Shown: positions 1 through 7,236 of the stretch, one piece after another
Numbering within the stretch: the first letter of the stretch is position 1
Layout: each line of letters begins with the position of its first letter
Origin: Chloroflexota bacterium
GTDB taxonomy: Bacteria > Chloroflexota > Anaerolineae > Anaerolineales > E44-bin32
DNA length: 36,096 nucleotides
Direction: 5' to 3'
NCBI GenBank assembly: GCA_027298025.1
Contig: JAPUGV010000129.1
Coordinates: 1-36,096 of the forward strand
Translations under genes and position numbers: made by a program
The notes under the pieces: generated by a model
Seen by the model: the letters and a program-made list of their open reading frames with translations, nothing else
Database searches by the model: none
What the model was told of the DNA's origin: nothing

Positions 1-252
1 GACGGAGATTACAATGTCAGCGGCGCGGTGCCTCCGAACTACAACCCAACGACCTCCATGAACGTGCCGGTGCGGCTGGCGCCGGGCGATATCAAATTCG
101 TGCAGTTCGGCGGCCAGCCGAGCGGGGCCATCCTGCAGATCCGCGGTTCCGAAAATGAGGGCTCCACGCTGCTGGGCGTACTGGGGCTGTCGCTGCTGGC
201 CGCGGCCGGAATCGTGGGATTTTACGCGGTCCGCGCCGGCCGAACCTTCTGA
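1..252 (+). CDS. C-terminal end of a membrane-anchored surface protein (5' partial)
   Basis: The reading frame is open from base 1 and stops with TGA at 250-252, so this is the tail of a gene that begins outside the window; the GTG used by the ORF track at 28 is probably internal. About 55 residues of a polar, probably extracytoplasmic segment precede a hydrophobic stretch (GVLGLSLLAAAGIVGFYAV) and a short basic tail ending RAGRTF. That arrangement fits a C-terminal membrane anchor with a small cytoplasmic end. I recognise no catalytic motif, and the family cannot be named from this fragment. A strong bidirectional hairpin lies downstream at 410-444. Confidence 0.7.
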   Translation, partial: DGDYNVSGAVPPNYNPTTSMNVPVRLAPGDIKFVQFGGQPSGAILQIRGSENEGSTLLGVLGLSLLAAAGIVGFYAVRAGRTF

Positions 253-409
253 AAACCCCCCTTACAAACGGCTTACACAAAGCCCGCTTCCCCCCCAATA
301 AACCTACAATGCAATTAGGCGGGCTACAATTCCCCGCCTGTATCTATGACCCTTCCGAGCAGCTTCGGGTTTCTATCCAATCGAAACGGATGCTCAAAAG
401 GGACTGCAG

Positions 410-444
410 GAAAAGCGAGGCTTGCTGCCGCTGCCTCGCTTTTC
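410..444. terminator. Bidirectional intrinsic terminator
   Basis: A perfect 12-bp inverted repeat (GAAAAGCGAGGC / GCCTCGCTTTTC) with an 11-nt loop. The arms end in A-rich and T-rich tracts, so it can act on both strands. It separates the plus-strand gene ending at 252 from the minus-strand aconitase fragment ending at 527. The rest of 253-526 holds nothing else I can identify. Confidence 0.75.
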
Positions 445-526
445 GATTCTCCAGGATGGGATGGGTTGGAAGCGGATGAAAATCGGAAATGCGTTCGACG
501 GAGCTTTCCAATGTTGTTGGTGGAAG

Positions 527-1084
527 CTACGCGTCCTGAAGCATCTGCCGCAGTACCGTATGCAAGATGCCGCCCTTGCGGTAATAGTCGAGCTCGATGG
601 AGGTGTCGATTCGGGCTAGTGCCTCGAATTCGATATCCGAGCCGTCTTCCCGCTCTGCCCTCACCTGCACTGTGGCGCCTGGCCGCAGGTCACTTAGGTT
701 CGCAATATCGAACGTTTCGTGTCCGGTCAGGCCGAGCGCAACCACGCCGTCGAACTCCAGGGGAAGCACCCCGATGCCCACCAAGTTGGAGCGGTGGATG
801 CGCTCAAAGGACTTCGCCAGCACCGCCCGGACGCCGAGCAGCAAGGTTCCCTTTGCGGCCCAATCGCGGGACGAGTCGGTTCCGTATTCAGCGCCGGCCA
901 AGACGACCAGTGGAATTCCTTCCTCACGATACTTGAGCGCGGCCTCGAAGATGCTCGTGCGTTCCCGATCGGGGAAGTGAAGCGTCTCTGCGCCCTCCAC
1001 TCCCTCGAGCAGCAGGTTCTTGATCCGAATGTTCCCAAACGTGCCGCGCGTCATCACGCGGTCGTTTCCCCTTCGAGCCCCAAA
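527..1084 (-). pseudogene. Severed C-terminal (swivel) domain of aconitate hydratase
   Basis: The translation matches the last ~180 residues of AcnA-type aconitase: [15 protein letters not shown], then the substrate-loop motif SSRDWAAKG and [12 protein letters not shown]. The N-terminal three quarters, including the cysteines that bind the 4Fe-4S cluster, are absent. Upstream the similarity stops near 1084, about 30 bases from the rnhB stop codon, so the catalytic core is not simply in another frame nearby. The ORF-track start at 1261 lies inside rnhB and is not real. An ATG at 1052-1054 could start a 175-residue free swivel domain with a weak upstream AAGGGG. The frame is intact to its stop, so it may be recent debris, or it may still be made. 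A LeuD-like small subunit is the alternative, but the wording of the motifs is aconitase, not isopropylmalate isomerase. Confidence 0.7.
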
Positions 1085-1115
1085 GGGTCGGCGTCCTACC
1101 CGGCTCGCTTGAAGA

Positions 1116-1751
1116 TCAGCCTGGGGAGAGAGCTCTTTGCACCGGGGCATAGGAACGCCGATGCTCAGGGCACGGACCGAGGCGTGCAAGCGCCTGGCGA
1201 TGCTGCTGGGTGCCGTATCCTTTATGGCGCTCAAACCCGTAACCGGCAAAGCGCACATCAAGCTCGGCCATCCATCGGTCCCGCCATACTTTGGCCACTA
1301 CAGAGGCGGCCGCGATCGAGAGTACGCTCTGATCTCCGCGGGTGATGGCCTCCTGTGGGAGTTCTAATTCGGGGATCCGGATGTGGTCGATAAGCAGGCA
1401 GGAAGGCGCCGGGTCGAGCGCTTCCACGGCACGCCGCATGGCGGCCCGGGTGGCGGGCAGCAAGCCCTGTTCATCAACTTCCTTGGCGGAGGCCTCGCCA
1501 ATGCCGACCGCAACTGCTAGCTCGCGAACCTGCTCATCGCAGCGATCGCGCGCGGCAGGAGTAAGCTGCTTCGAGTCTCGCACTTCCGACAATCCAAGCG
1601 CCAGGTCGAAGAGGCCCAAGGGCAACACGACCGCAGCCGCCACGACTGGCCCAGCCAGAGCGCCCCGTCCGGCTTCATCTACGCCGGCGACGTAGCGATG
1701 GCCGCTTGAAAGCAATTCTAATTCTCGATCGAGATCGGGCTGCACTCTCAC
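1116..1751 (-). CDS. rnhB: Ribonuclease HII
   Basis: Removes RNA from RNA-DNA hybrids, including single misincorporated ribonucleotides, in the cytoplasm. The family signature GVDEAGRG is at residues 23-30 with a second acidic residue in RDSKQL, then IDHIRI, and the conserved [14 protein letters not shown] stretch. The 211-residue length is normal for RnhB, and the end (HRRSYAPV) is the usual C-terminus. The start is GTG at 1751, three bases after the stop of the upstream glycosyltransferase, which indicates translation from a shared operon mRNA. The gene downstream is a broken aconitase. Confidence 0.95.
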   Translation of the reverse strand: MRVQPDLDRELELLSSGHRYVAGVDEAGRGALAGPVVAAAVVLPLGLFDLALGLSEVRDSKQLTPAARDRCDEQVRELAVAVGIGEASAKEVDEQGLLPATRAAMRRAVEALDPAPSCLLIDHIRIPELELPQEAITRGDQSVLSIAAASVVAKVWRDRWMAELDVRFAGYGFERHKGYGTQQHRQALARLGPCPEHRRSYAPVQRALSPG

Positions 1752-1754
1752 CGC

Positions 1755-2486
1755 TCAATCCGGATTCGAGCGCGGGACCGGCTGGTAGAGCCCTCGCCGC
1801 CAGTTGTCGCGAATGCGAAACAGGTCGGTGAGCATGAGCCAGGAATCACGAACCATGCGCACCCGGCTCCCGGGAAAGTAATACCAGTGGATGGGCACTT
1901 CTTTGACTCGGTAACCCAATCGAAGCGCGACGAAAAGCAACTCGACATCGAACGTCCACCCGTCGATGCGCTGCATGGGGAAGAGCGCCTCAGCTGCATC
2001 GGCGGTGAAGCACTTGAACCCACATTGGGTATCTTGAAATCCGGGAACCGCCATCGTCCGAACCAGCAAGTTGAAGATACGGCCGATCCAGTGGCGATAG
2101 GCGGGTTCATTGTGGCGAACGGCGCCGGCAATCTCTCGAGAGGCGATCGCAATATCGTATTCGTCAAGCTGTGGCGGAAGGAAACGGTTTACCTCTTCAA
2201 TGGGCATCGAGAGGTCGGCGTCGCAAATGAAGCGGAATTCCCCGCTGGCCTCCATCATCCCGCGCCGGACGGCCCGCCCCTTGCCGCGCTCCGGCTCCCT
2301 CAACAAACGCACAACGGAGGAAAACTCACCGGCAACGGCTGCGGTTCGATCACTGCTCCCGTTATCGACCACCAAGACTTCTGATCCGTAGGGTTGGTCT
2401 TTCAGGAAGGCCTGAATCCTAGTGAGGGTAAGTGGAAGGCGCTGTTCTTCGTTGTACGCGGGGATGATCAGGGAGAGGAAGGGCAA
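1755..2486 (-). CDS. Family 2 glycosyltransferase, ALG5/DPM1-like
   Basis: A GT-A glycosyltransferase that by family would transfer a sugar from a nucleotide donor to a polyprenyl phosphate at the cytoplasmic membrane face. Visible are the N-terminal IIPAYNEE, the VDNGSSD donor-site motif, GKGRAVRRGM, the metal-binding CDADLS (the DXD equivalent), and the TQCGFKCF and WTFDVELL segments typical of the dolichyl-phosphate beta-glucosyltransferase group. There are no membrane helices. The track start is TTG, two bases after the NERD-like gene's TGA, consistent with translational coupling; no better start is visible. The acceptor is unknown and the exact sugar cannot be told from sequence. Confidence 0.85.
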   Translation of the reverse strand: MPFLSLIIPAYNEEQRLPLTLTRIQAFLKDQPYGSEVLVVDNGSSDRTAAVAGEFSSVVRLLREPERGKGRAVRRGMMEASGEFRFICDADLSMPIEEVNRFLPPQLDEYDIAIASREIAGAVRHNEPAYRHWIGRIFNLLVRTMAVPGFQDTQCGFKCFTADAAEALFPMQRIDGWTFDVELLFVALRLGYRVKEVPIHWYYFPGSRVRMVRDSWLMLTDLFRIRDNWRRGLYQPVPRSNPD

Positions 2487-2488
2487 GG

Positions 2489-3307
2489 TCAGCTAAAGAT
2501 GACGTCTCCCAGCACGATGAAGGCGATGGTGAGAATTAGAATCAACTGGAAGACCCCCAGTACCCCAATGACGATCCATTGTCGCTTGGTGAAGCTGCCG
2601 AAACGTCGCGCAAGCGTGAGGTCCTGCCGATCTTCGCGGGGCCGGAGGGCTTCCGACTCAAAGGCCTCCTGGCCTGCTTCATCGAGTTCGGGTTCCGGCT
2701 CAGGTTCAGGCAGCTTGGGATTCAAGAGCGAATCCACCAACATGTGGATGTCATCCTGATCCATGACGGATTGGCCCTCGAGAATATTCGCTGCGAAGTG
2801 CTCGAAGGCGTCTGATAGTACGATTCGGGTCTGGGGCCCGGCCGTATCGACATGCGTCAGGGGATTCGTGAAGAGCAGCACGGCCTCGAGCTCAGGCAAT
2901 GGGTAGCCCTGACTCTCAAAGTAGCGCATCAAACCGCGTGCGAATGCCAGCGCGCGGAACTGCAAATTGGGCTTCTTTGGCTTGAACTCGCGTGTCCGAC
3001 TGTTGTAGGTCTGCCACTGATCGTCCTGAGCGCGTAGGGTTCCCCGGATAGTGCTCGGATAAAGCAATCGAACGCCCTGAGGGCTGAAAAGAATCATCGG
3101 GGCCAAGACGTCAGTGCCCACAAGCGGCGCATTGAGCAGCAGCATGTGATCGTCGTCTAAGATGCCTTGAAGCTTGCCGGTGACCTGCTTCTGAGCCTGC
3201 ATGTCCCCATACCAGCCGAAGCCGAACTTCATCGTGCCGCGCACACGGTTCTCCAGGCTGATCAGGCCCTCTTCATCGCGAAACTCAGAAAGCTCTATAA
3301 CTTGCAT
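2489..3307 (-). CDS. NERD-like domain protein with C-terminal membrane helix
   Basis: A 272-residue protein if the ATG at 3305-3307 is used. The middle (roughly residues 60-180) resembles nuclease-related NERD domains: a hydrophobic strand LLLNAPLVGTDVLAPMILF, GVRLLYPSTIRGTL, then a helix and the strand LEAVLLFTNP. The match is by pattern only and I cannot verify catalytic residues. A Pro/Glu-rich linker (PEPEPEPELDE) leads to a C-terminal transmembrane helix (WIVIGVLGVFQLILILTIAFIVLG), so most of the protein faces the cytoplasm. The track start at 3364 lies upstream of a TATAAT box at 3318-3323, so I prefer 3307. It is the first gene of the minus operon and is divergent from the FHA gene. 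Confidence 0.65.
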   Translation of the reverse strand: MQVIELSEFRDEEGLISLENRVRGTMKFGFGWYGDMQAQKQVTGKLQGILDDDHMLLLNAPLVGTDVLAPMILFSPQGVRLLYPSTIRGTLRAQDDQWQTYNSRTREFKPKKPNLQFRALAFARGLMRYFESQGYPLPELEAVLLFTNPLTHVDTAGPQTRIVLSDAFEHFAANILEGQSVMDQDDIHMLVDSLLNPKLPEPEPEPELDEAGQEAFESEALRPREDRQDLTLARRFGSFTKRQWIVIGVLGVFQLILILTIAFIVLGDVIFS

Positions 3308-3317
3308 TTCCGGGGAA

Positions 3318-3323
3318 ATTATA
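3318..3323 (-). promoter_or_regulatory. -10 box (TATAAT) of the NERD-like operon
   Basis: A perfect TATAAT on the minus strand lies exactly 10 bases before the ATG at 3307. Transcription would begin within a few bases of the start codon, giving a leaderless or near-leaderless mRNA. No clear -35 is visible. Confidence 0.55.
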
Positions 3324-3373
3324 CGGTCGTTACAGGGAGGCGACCAGTCACTTCTGCTTCCCATGACCGGCGG

Positions 3374-3402
3374 TTGACTTGATTCTAGAGCAGTCGTACA
3401 CT
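3374..3402 (+). promoter_or_regulatory. Sigma-70-type promoter of the FHA gene
   Basis: TTGACT at 3374-3379, a 17-bp spacer and TACACT at 3397-3402, followed by only 10 bases to the ATG at 3413. Spacing is ideal for a housekeeping sigma factor and predicts an essentially leaderless transcript. Confidence 0.7.
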
Positions 3403-3412
3403 AGCCATCTCC

Positions 3413-3988
3413 ATGGCTGAAAACCCGTCCCGTCTCGTCGTAAAGGCCGGACCGAGCCCCGGAACTGCGTTTGACTTGACTAAAGAGGTCACGCTGATGG
3501 GCAGGGATGTCACTAACGACATTTCGCTCGGCGATTCGGAAGTCTCGCGCCAGCACGCACGCCTCACCCGTACCCCGGGGGGCTACGTGCTTGAGGATCT
3601 GGGTTCCACAAACGGGAGTTTCGTTAACGGCGAGCGCTTGATTGCGCCGCGCGTCCTGGCTTCCGGCGATCTGTTGGGCCTGGGGGAAAACGTAACGTTG
3701 AGTTTCGAAGGCGCTTCGCCCGAGATGGCGGAAACCGTAATGGGTGAGGCGGTACAACATGGAGCTGCCCCGACCCCGGAAGCCATGCAAGAAGCCATTC
3801 CCCAGCCGACACCGGTCCCCGTCGCCGAAGCGGAGCCGAGCAGAGGGAGAGGTCGCTCGCGGTGGCTGCTGGCAGGAGCGGGTTGCCTGGTCTTGCTGGT
3901 CGTCTGCGCGGCCACACTCTTCCTCATGGACGCCTTTGCACCGGAAATTCTTTACGCTCCACTGCGCGTGCTGGGCATCACTCCATAG
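3413..3988 (+). CDS. FHA domain protein with membrane anchor
   Basis: Residues about 8-98 form a forkhead-associated domain, which binds phosphothreonine peptides: the conserved MGRD, SRQHARL and STNGSFVNG motifs are all present. A Pro/Ala/Glu-rich linker (about 105-145) leads to a basic patch RGRGRSR and a transmembrane helix (WLLAGAGCLVLLVVCAATLFL), then a short outer tail. The FHA domain is N-terminal, so it lies in the cytoplasm. It probably recruits a phosphoprotein to the membrane; no Ser/Thr kinase gene is in the window. Start chosen because the promoter sits 10 bases upstream. It is divergent from the NERD-like membrane protein, and a functional link is only a guess. Confidence 0.85.
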   Translation: MAENPSRLVVKAGPSPGTAFDLTKEVTLMGRDVTNDISLGDSEVSRQHARLTRTPGGYVLEDLGSTNGSFVNGERLIAPRVLASGDLLGLGENVTLSFEGASPEMAETVMGEAVQHGAAPTPEAMQEAIPQPTPVPVAEAEPSRGRGRSRWLLAGAGCLVLLVVCAATLFLMDAFAPEILYAPLRVLGITP

Positions 3989-4072
3989 CCCTCTGCAGCC
4001 AGGGATCGCACTCCGGCGCATTTCGGGCTACCGTATCTCCATAAGATTCGAATTACACTTACGATTCCGGCA

Positions 4073-4118
4073 TTCCCGCGGACCTCGCGGTTCCCGCGAT
4101 ACTCGCGGTTCCCGCGAG
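4073..4118. repeat. 18-bp tandem repeat with palindromic units in the pcm promoter
   Basis: TTCCCGCG recurs at 4073, 4091 and 4109, an exact 18-bp period. The two fullest copies share CTCGCGGTTCCCGCGA (4084-4099 and 4102-4117), and each CTCGCGG/CCGCGAG pair can fold into a 7-bp hairpin. The array ends at the -10 box of the next gene, where a regulator would bind. Confidence 0.75.
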
Positions 4119-4124
4119 TAGAAT
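4119..4124 (+). promoter_or_regulatory. -10 box (TAGAAT) of pcm
   Basis: TAGAAT lies exactly 10 bases before the ATG at 4135, the same geometry as for the FHA and NERD-like genes. The -35 region falls in the 18-bp repeat array and has no good consensus hexamer, which suggests dependence on an activator or on the repeats. Confidence 0.5.
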
Positions 4125-4134
4125 CCATTTCGCG

Positions 4135-4884
4135 ATGCGACACGGCATCCTTCTAGCAACCGGCCCGCTGCTCGCGGCCTGCGCGCTGCTCGCGGCCTGC
4201 GCGGAAGCCCGCTCCCCAACGCACACCTCGCTTCCGACCGATTCGTTCGCTCCCGCACGAGAGGAATTGGTTGAGACCGGGATCATCAGCTACGGCGTCT
4301 CAGACCCTGAGGTGATTCAGGCCATGCGCACGGTGCCCCGGCACAGATTCGTGCCGCCCGAGTACCAGGATCAAGCCTACGATAACCATCCTCTTCCCAT
4401 CGGATATGGACAGACCATTTCGCAGCCCTACATCGTGGCGTTGATGACAGAATCGCTCGAGTTGGAGCCAGGGGATCGCGTGCTGGAGATCGGCACGGGT
4501 TCCGGTTATCAAGCGGCCGTTTTGTCGGAGCTGGGGATGGAGGTTTACTCGATCGAGATCGTGGGGCCGCTCGCTGAGTCGGCCGCCTCGGTGCTCGGGG
4601 AGCTCGATTACGCTAATCTCAATCTGAAGCACGCGGATGGTTACTTCGGTTGGGAGCAGGCCGCTCCTTTCGATGCCATCATCGTGACTGCCGCACCGGA
4701 CCACGTTCCGCAGCCGCTGCTGGGGCAGCTGAAGGTGGGGGGAATTCTGGTCATTCCGGTAGGCCCGGTAGGAGGCTTCCAAGAGCTTTGGCGCGTCCAT
4801 CGCGTGGCGGTAGATGTTTACGAAAATACCAGCCTAGGCGGCGTGCTGTTCGTTCCCCTGGTTCGCGAGCCGGGCACCGACTAA
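4135..4884 (+). CDS. pcm: Protein-L-isoaspartate O-methyltransferase, exported lipoprotein form
   Basis: Uses S-adenosylmethionine to methylate isoaspartyl residues in aged proteins so they can revert to aspartate. The Pcm core runs from about residue 45: PRHRFVPP, GYGQTISQPYIVALM, the SAM-binding motif EIGTGSGYQAAVL, and VTAAPDHVPQPLL. Ahead of it is a ~23-residue signal sequence with two copies of a lipobox (LAAC at residues 13-16 and 19-22), generated by an 18-bp tandem duplication. The protein therefore appears to be exported and lipidated, although its co-substrate is normally cytoplasmic. Signal-bearing Pcm proteins are known in some bacteria. Its last 51 bases overlap the convergent membrane-protein gene. 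Confidence 0.92.
   Translation: MRHGILLATGPLLAACALLAACAEARSPTHTSLPTDSFAPAREELVETGIISYGVSDPEVIQAMRTVPRHRFVPPEYQDQAYDNHPLPIGYGQTISQPYIVALMTESLELEPGDRVLEIGTGSGYQAAVLSELGMEVYSIEIVGPLAESAASVLGELDYANLNLKHADGYFGWEQAAPFDAIIVTAAPDHVPQPLLGQLKVGGILVIPVGPVGGFQELWRVHRVAVDVYENTSLGGVLFVPLVREPGTD
4168..4203 (+). repeat. In-frame 18-bp tandem duplication encoding a doubled lipobox
   Basis: CTGCTCGCGGCCTGCGCG occurs twice back to back, in frame, encoding LLAACA twice. It sits in the signal peptide of pcm. Confidence 0.9.
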
Positions 4885-7188
4885 GGTCCGTGTGGCTACC
4901 AGCGCCCCAAGATAAGCGAGCGCTCCGATTATTAGAGCCATACGAAAGCCGAGGTCCAGCGTGAGCATGGCGGCCACCACGCCGCCGACCCCCGAAAGCG
5001 CCCCATTCGCTGACCAAGCCCAGGGAATCTGTGCGGGTCCAATCCGCCGAAGGCCGGAGGCAAAGGGGATACCCATGAGCGTTCCCAATGGAGCCAGGAC
5101 CAGGGCAGCCAGAATCAACCGCGCCCCCAATGGCCAGGAAAGGCCAAGCCGCATCAGAGCGGGCAGCGCCAGGGCAGTCAGGATCACCAGCGCCACCAGG
5201 ATCGTAAGCGACCCCCTCAGCGGGAGCCTAACAGAGAACCAGCTACCGATTCCGGAGGTCAGCAGCAAGGTAAACAAAACCACAGCCAGCGCCAGGGCAG
5301 GGCGATCCAGCAGGAGCGTGAATTGCTGAATGAGGGGGATCTCTACCAGCAGATACCCGGCGCCGATGAAGGCGAAGTAGGCGATCCCCGGAGCGGAGGG
5401 GCTGGCACCGGCGAATCTGGGCAAGATCAGCAGGGCTGCCGCGATCATCATCATCATCGCCAACAATGCCACCAGCACCAGATAGCCGCTGCCGCCAAAG
5501 GGTTGCCACGTCTGTCCCAGCGAGGACAGCACCTCGGGCGTTTGAGCCCAGCGAAAGAAGTGATAGAAGTACGGGCGATCGTCGGTGGGTGGAGTCAGGT
5601 TGAACTCGTACGAATCAATCGTGCTCTGCGGCGACTTCATCAGAGCCAAATAGAGCTCGTGATAAGCGGGCTTCGGCAGCCGATTGCGCTGATTTAGCTC
5701 TGCCGGTTTCAGATCCGGCAGCCAGATCGGATCGTAGCCGTTGAGCTCTAAGAATTCCCGCGACAGTCGCAGTTCCTCGGAGGTGAAGGGGCGAGCAGAG
5801 GCGATCATGGTGGCGGTGCGCATGCCACGGAAAGCCAGGACCCGTTCCTCGACCTCCACCGAATCCATGGCGGCCAGCAAGGTGGCCCATGCGCGCGCCG
5901 ACTCGCTAGGCGGAGTCCCCAGCCAACGAGTGAGCACGAGAAGCCCATCCTCCGACAGACGACCCATGGCATCGGAAAGAGACTCCACGGTCAGTGCATA
6001 GTGCTCTGTCAGGCTGAAGGCGCCGTTAGTTACCGGTCGAAAGGGATCGCTTAGGGCGAAGTGCACGATGTCATACTGCTCATCCCCCTCGAGAAGCGCC
6101 CCACGGCTTGGACGCTCGAGCCGCTCGAGACGCGCATCCTGAAGCAAGCCCTCGCTGAATTCGTCATATGGCCCGTCCAGGATATCGAAGACGGCCGGCT
6201 CATCGAGCGCGATGTGTACGCGATCTGCGCCACTTCCCAAAGCCACCAGAGCCTCCAGCCCCGCCCCCGACTGAAGCACTAGGCTATTTGCCCCGGGACG
6301 CAGCTGATAAGCCAATGCTGCGGGCATGTGACGCGCCAGGATCGCAGCCTCCGGAGAGGTGGGGGACAGATTTGTGATCGGGAGTGGCCCGTCCCCATCG
6401 ACGAAGAGCGCCGCCTGCTGAGGTAGCTCCAGGCCTGCATTCAGACTGAGGCCCGGAAATACGTGGGTGCCGCCGGATTCAACAACGTCGATGCGCGCCG
6501 CGGGTGCCCAGCGGCTGATCGTGGTTTGGGCTTTCGGGGCCAGTTCAGTGAGAGAAAGCGGCTTGTAGGGCGAAAGGCGCAGGGCGAACTGGGAGGGGAT
6601 AGCCATGGACAGCATCCCCAAGATCAGGCTGCCTCCCAGGAGGACCCATTGGGCTCGGCCCCCCCTCGAAAAAGCGGCTGCTGCCAGCACTCCGAGCGCG
6701 AGCGAGAACAATACGGCGCCCTCGCCCCCTAGCAAGGGTATGGCAACCAACGCCAAGGGCACGCCCAGGGCCGAACCCATGAGATTGGCCGCATAACGTC
6801 GATAGGCCTGGGGCCCAGCAGAGGCGAGGTTGGCACCAATGACCCACCCTGCGAATAGAAATGGCGCGGCGGCCGACAGGAAGTACAGGAACAGGATCCA
6901 GATCTGGCGTCGATCCCAGGCGATGCTGTAGGAATCGAACGTCACGAAGTTGATTACGGCGTAAGCGACAAAAATGGCGACGGAGTAAGCTAGGCAGAGG
7001 GCGATCAGCGATGTACCGTAGGGCTTAAAGGACAGGATGACGCCGCTGGCTGCGAAGCCCATGACGGCTAAACCGATAACCAGGAAGGCGAAGTGATGGA
7101 ATTGCTGAACGGCGAAGATGCGTGTCAGAGTGACCTCGAACGCCAGGGCGCTGGCAGAGATCAAGATCAACCCAAAGGTAGGCTTCAT
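4834..7188 (-). CDS. Polytopic membrane protein with spermidine-synthase-like domain
   Basis: About 784 residues. The N-terminal third has several membrane helices (starting LILISASALAFEVTLTRIF, a motif common in membrane spermidine-synthase-like proteins). The soluble middle (about residues 250-540) has the Rossmann-type layout of a polyamine aminopropyltransferase, but the SAM-site glycine motif is degenerate (LQSGAGLEAL). The sequence PPTDDRPYFYHFF is typical of this family, and a second membrane block follows to the C-terminus. Substrate unknown. The track start at 7659 runs through the divergent esterase and is not credible; ATG at 7186-7188 follows a TAGAAT box at 7202-7207. ATG at 7212 is the alternative. 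The 3' end overlaps pcm by 51 bases, tail to tail. Confidence 0.75.
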   Translation of the reverse strand: MKPTFGLILISASALAFEVTLTRIFAVQQFHHFAFLVIGLAVMGFAASGVILSFKPYGTSLIALCLAYSVAIFVAYAVINFVTFDSYSIAWDRRQIWILFLYFLSAAAPFLFAGWVIGANLASAGPQAYRRYAANLMGSALGVPLALVAIPLLGGEGAVLFSLALGVLAAAAFSRGGRAQWVLLGGSLILGMLSMAIPSQFALRLSPYKPLSLTELAPKAQTTISRWAPAARIDVVESGGTHVFPGLSLNAGLELPQQAALFVDGDGPLPITNLSPTSPEAAILARHMPAALAYQLRPGANSLVLQSGAGLEALVALGSGADRVHIALDEPAVFDILDGPYDEFSEGLLQDARLERLERPSRGALLEGDEQYDIVHFALSDPFRPVTNGAFSLTEHYALTVESLSDAMGRLSEDGLLVLTRWLGTPPSESARAWATLLAAMDSVEVEERVLAFRGMRTATMIASARPFTSEELRLSREFLELNGYDPIWLPDLKPAELNQRNRLPKPAYHELYLALMKSPQSTIDSYEFNLTPPTDDRPYFYHFFRWAQTPEVLSSLGQTWQPFGGSGYLVLVALLAMMMMIAAALLILPRFAGASPSAPGIAYFAFIGAGYLLVEIPLIQQFTLLLDRPALALAVVLFTLLLTSGIGSWFSVRLPLRGSLTILVALVILTALALPALMRLGLSWPLGARLILAALVLAPLGTLMGIPFASGLRRIGPAQIPWAWSANGALSGVGGVVAAMLTLDLGFRMALIIGALAYLGALVATRTLVGARLANQGNEQHAA

Positions 7189-7201
7189 GGAACTAAGGCT
7201 G

Positions 7202-7207
7202 ATTCTA
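7202..7207 (-). promoter_or_regulatory. -10 box (TAGAAT) of the membrane spermidine-synthase-like gene
   Basis: TAGAAT on the minus strand, 13 bases before the ATG at 7188. A TTGAAT lies 19 bases further upstream, slightly too far for an ideal -35. Its position argues against the start codon at 7212. Confidence 0.4.
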
Positions 7208-7236
7208 ACCATGAACCGAGACGCCAATTCAAGCGA

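Noticed and set aside
346-1345. Plus-strand ORFs opposite the aconitase fragment and rnhB (up to 208 aa)
   Set aside because: No recognisable domain, and they run antisense to clear homologues; they are mirror frames of GC-rich genes.
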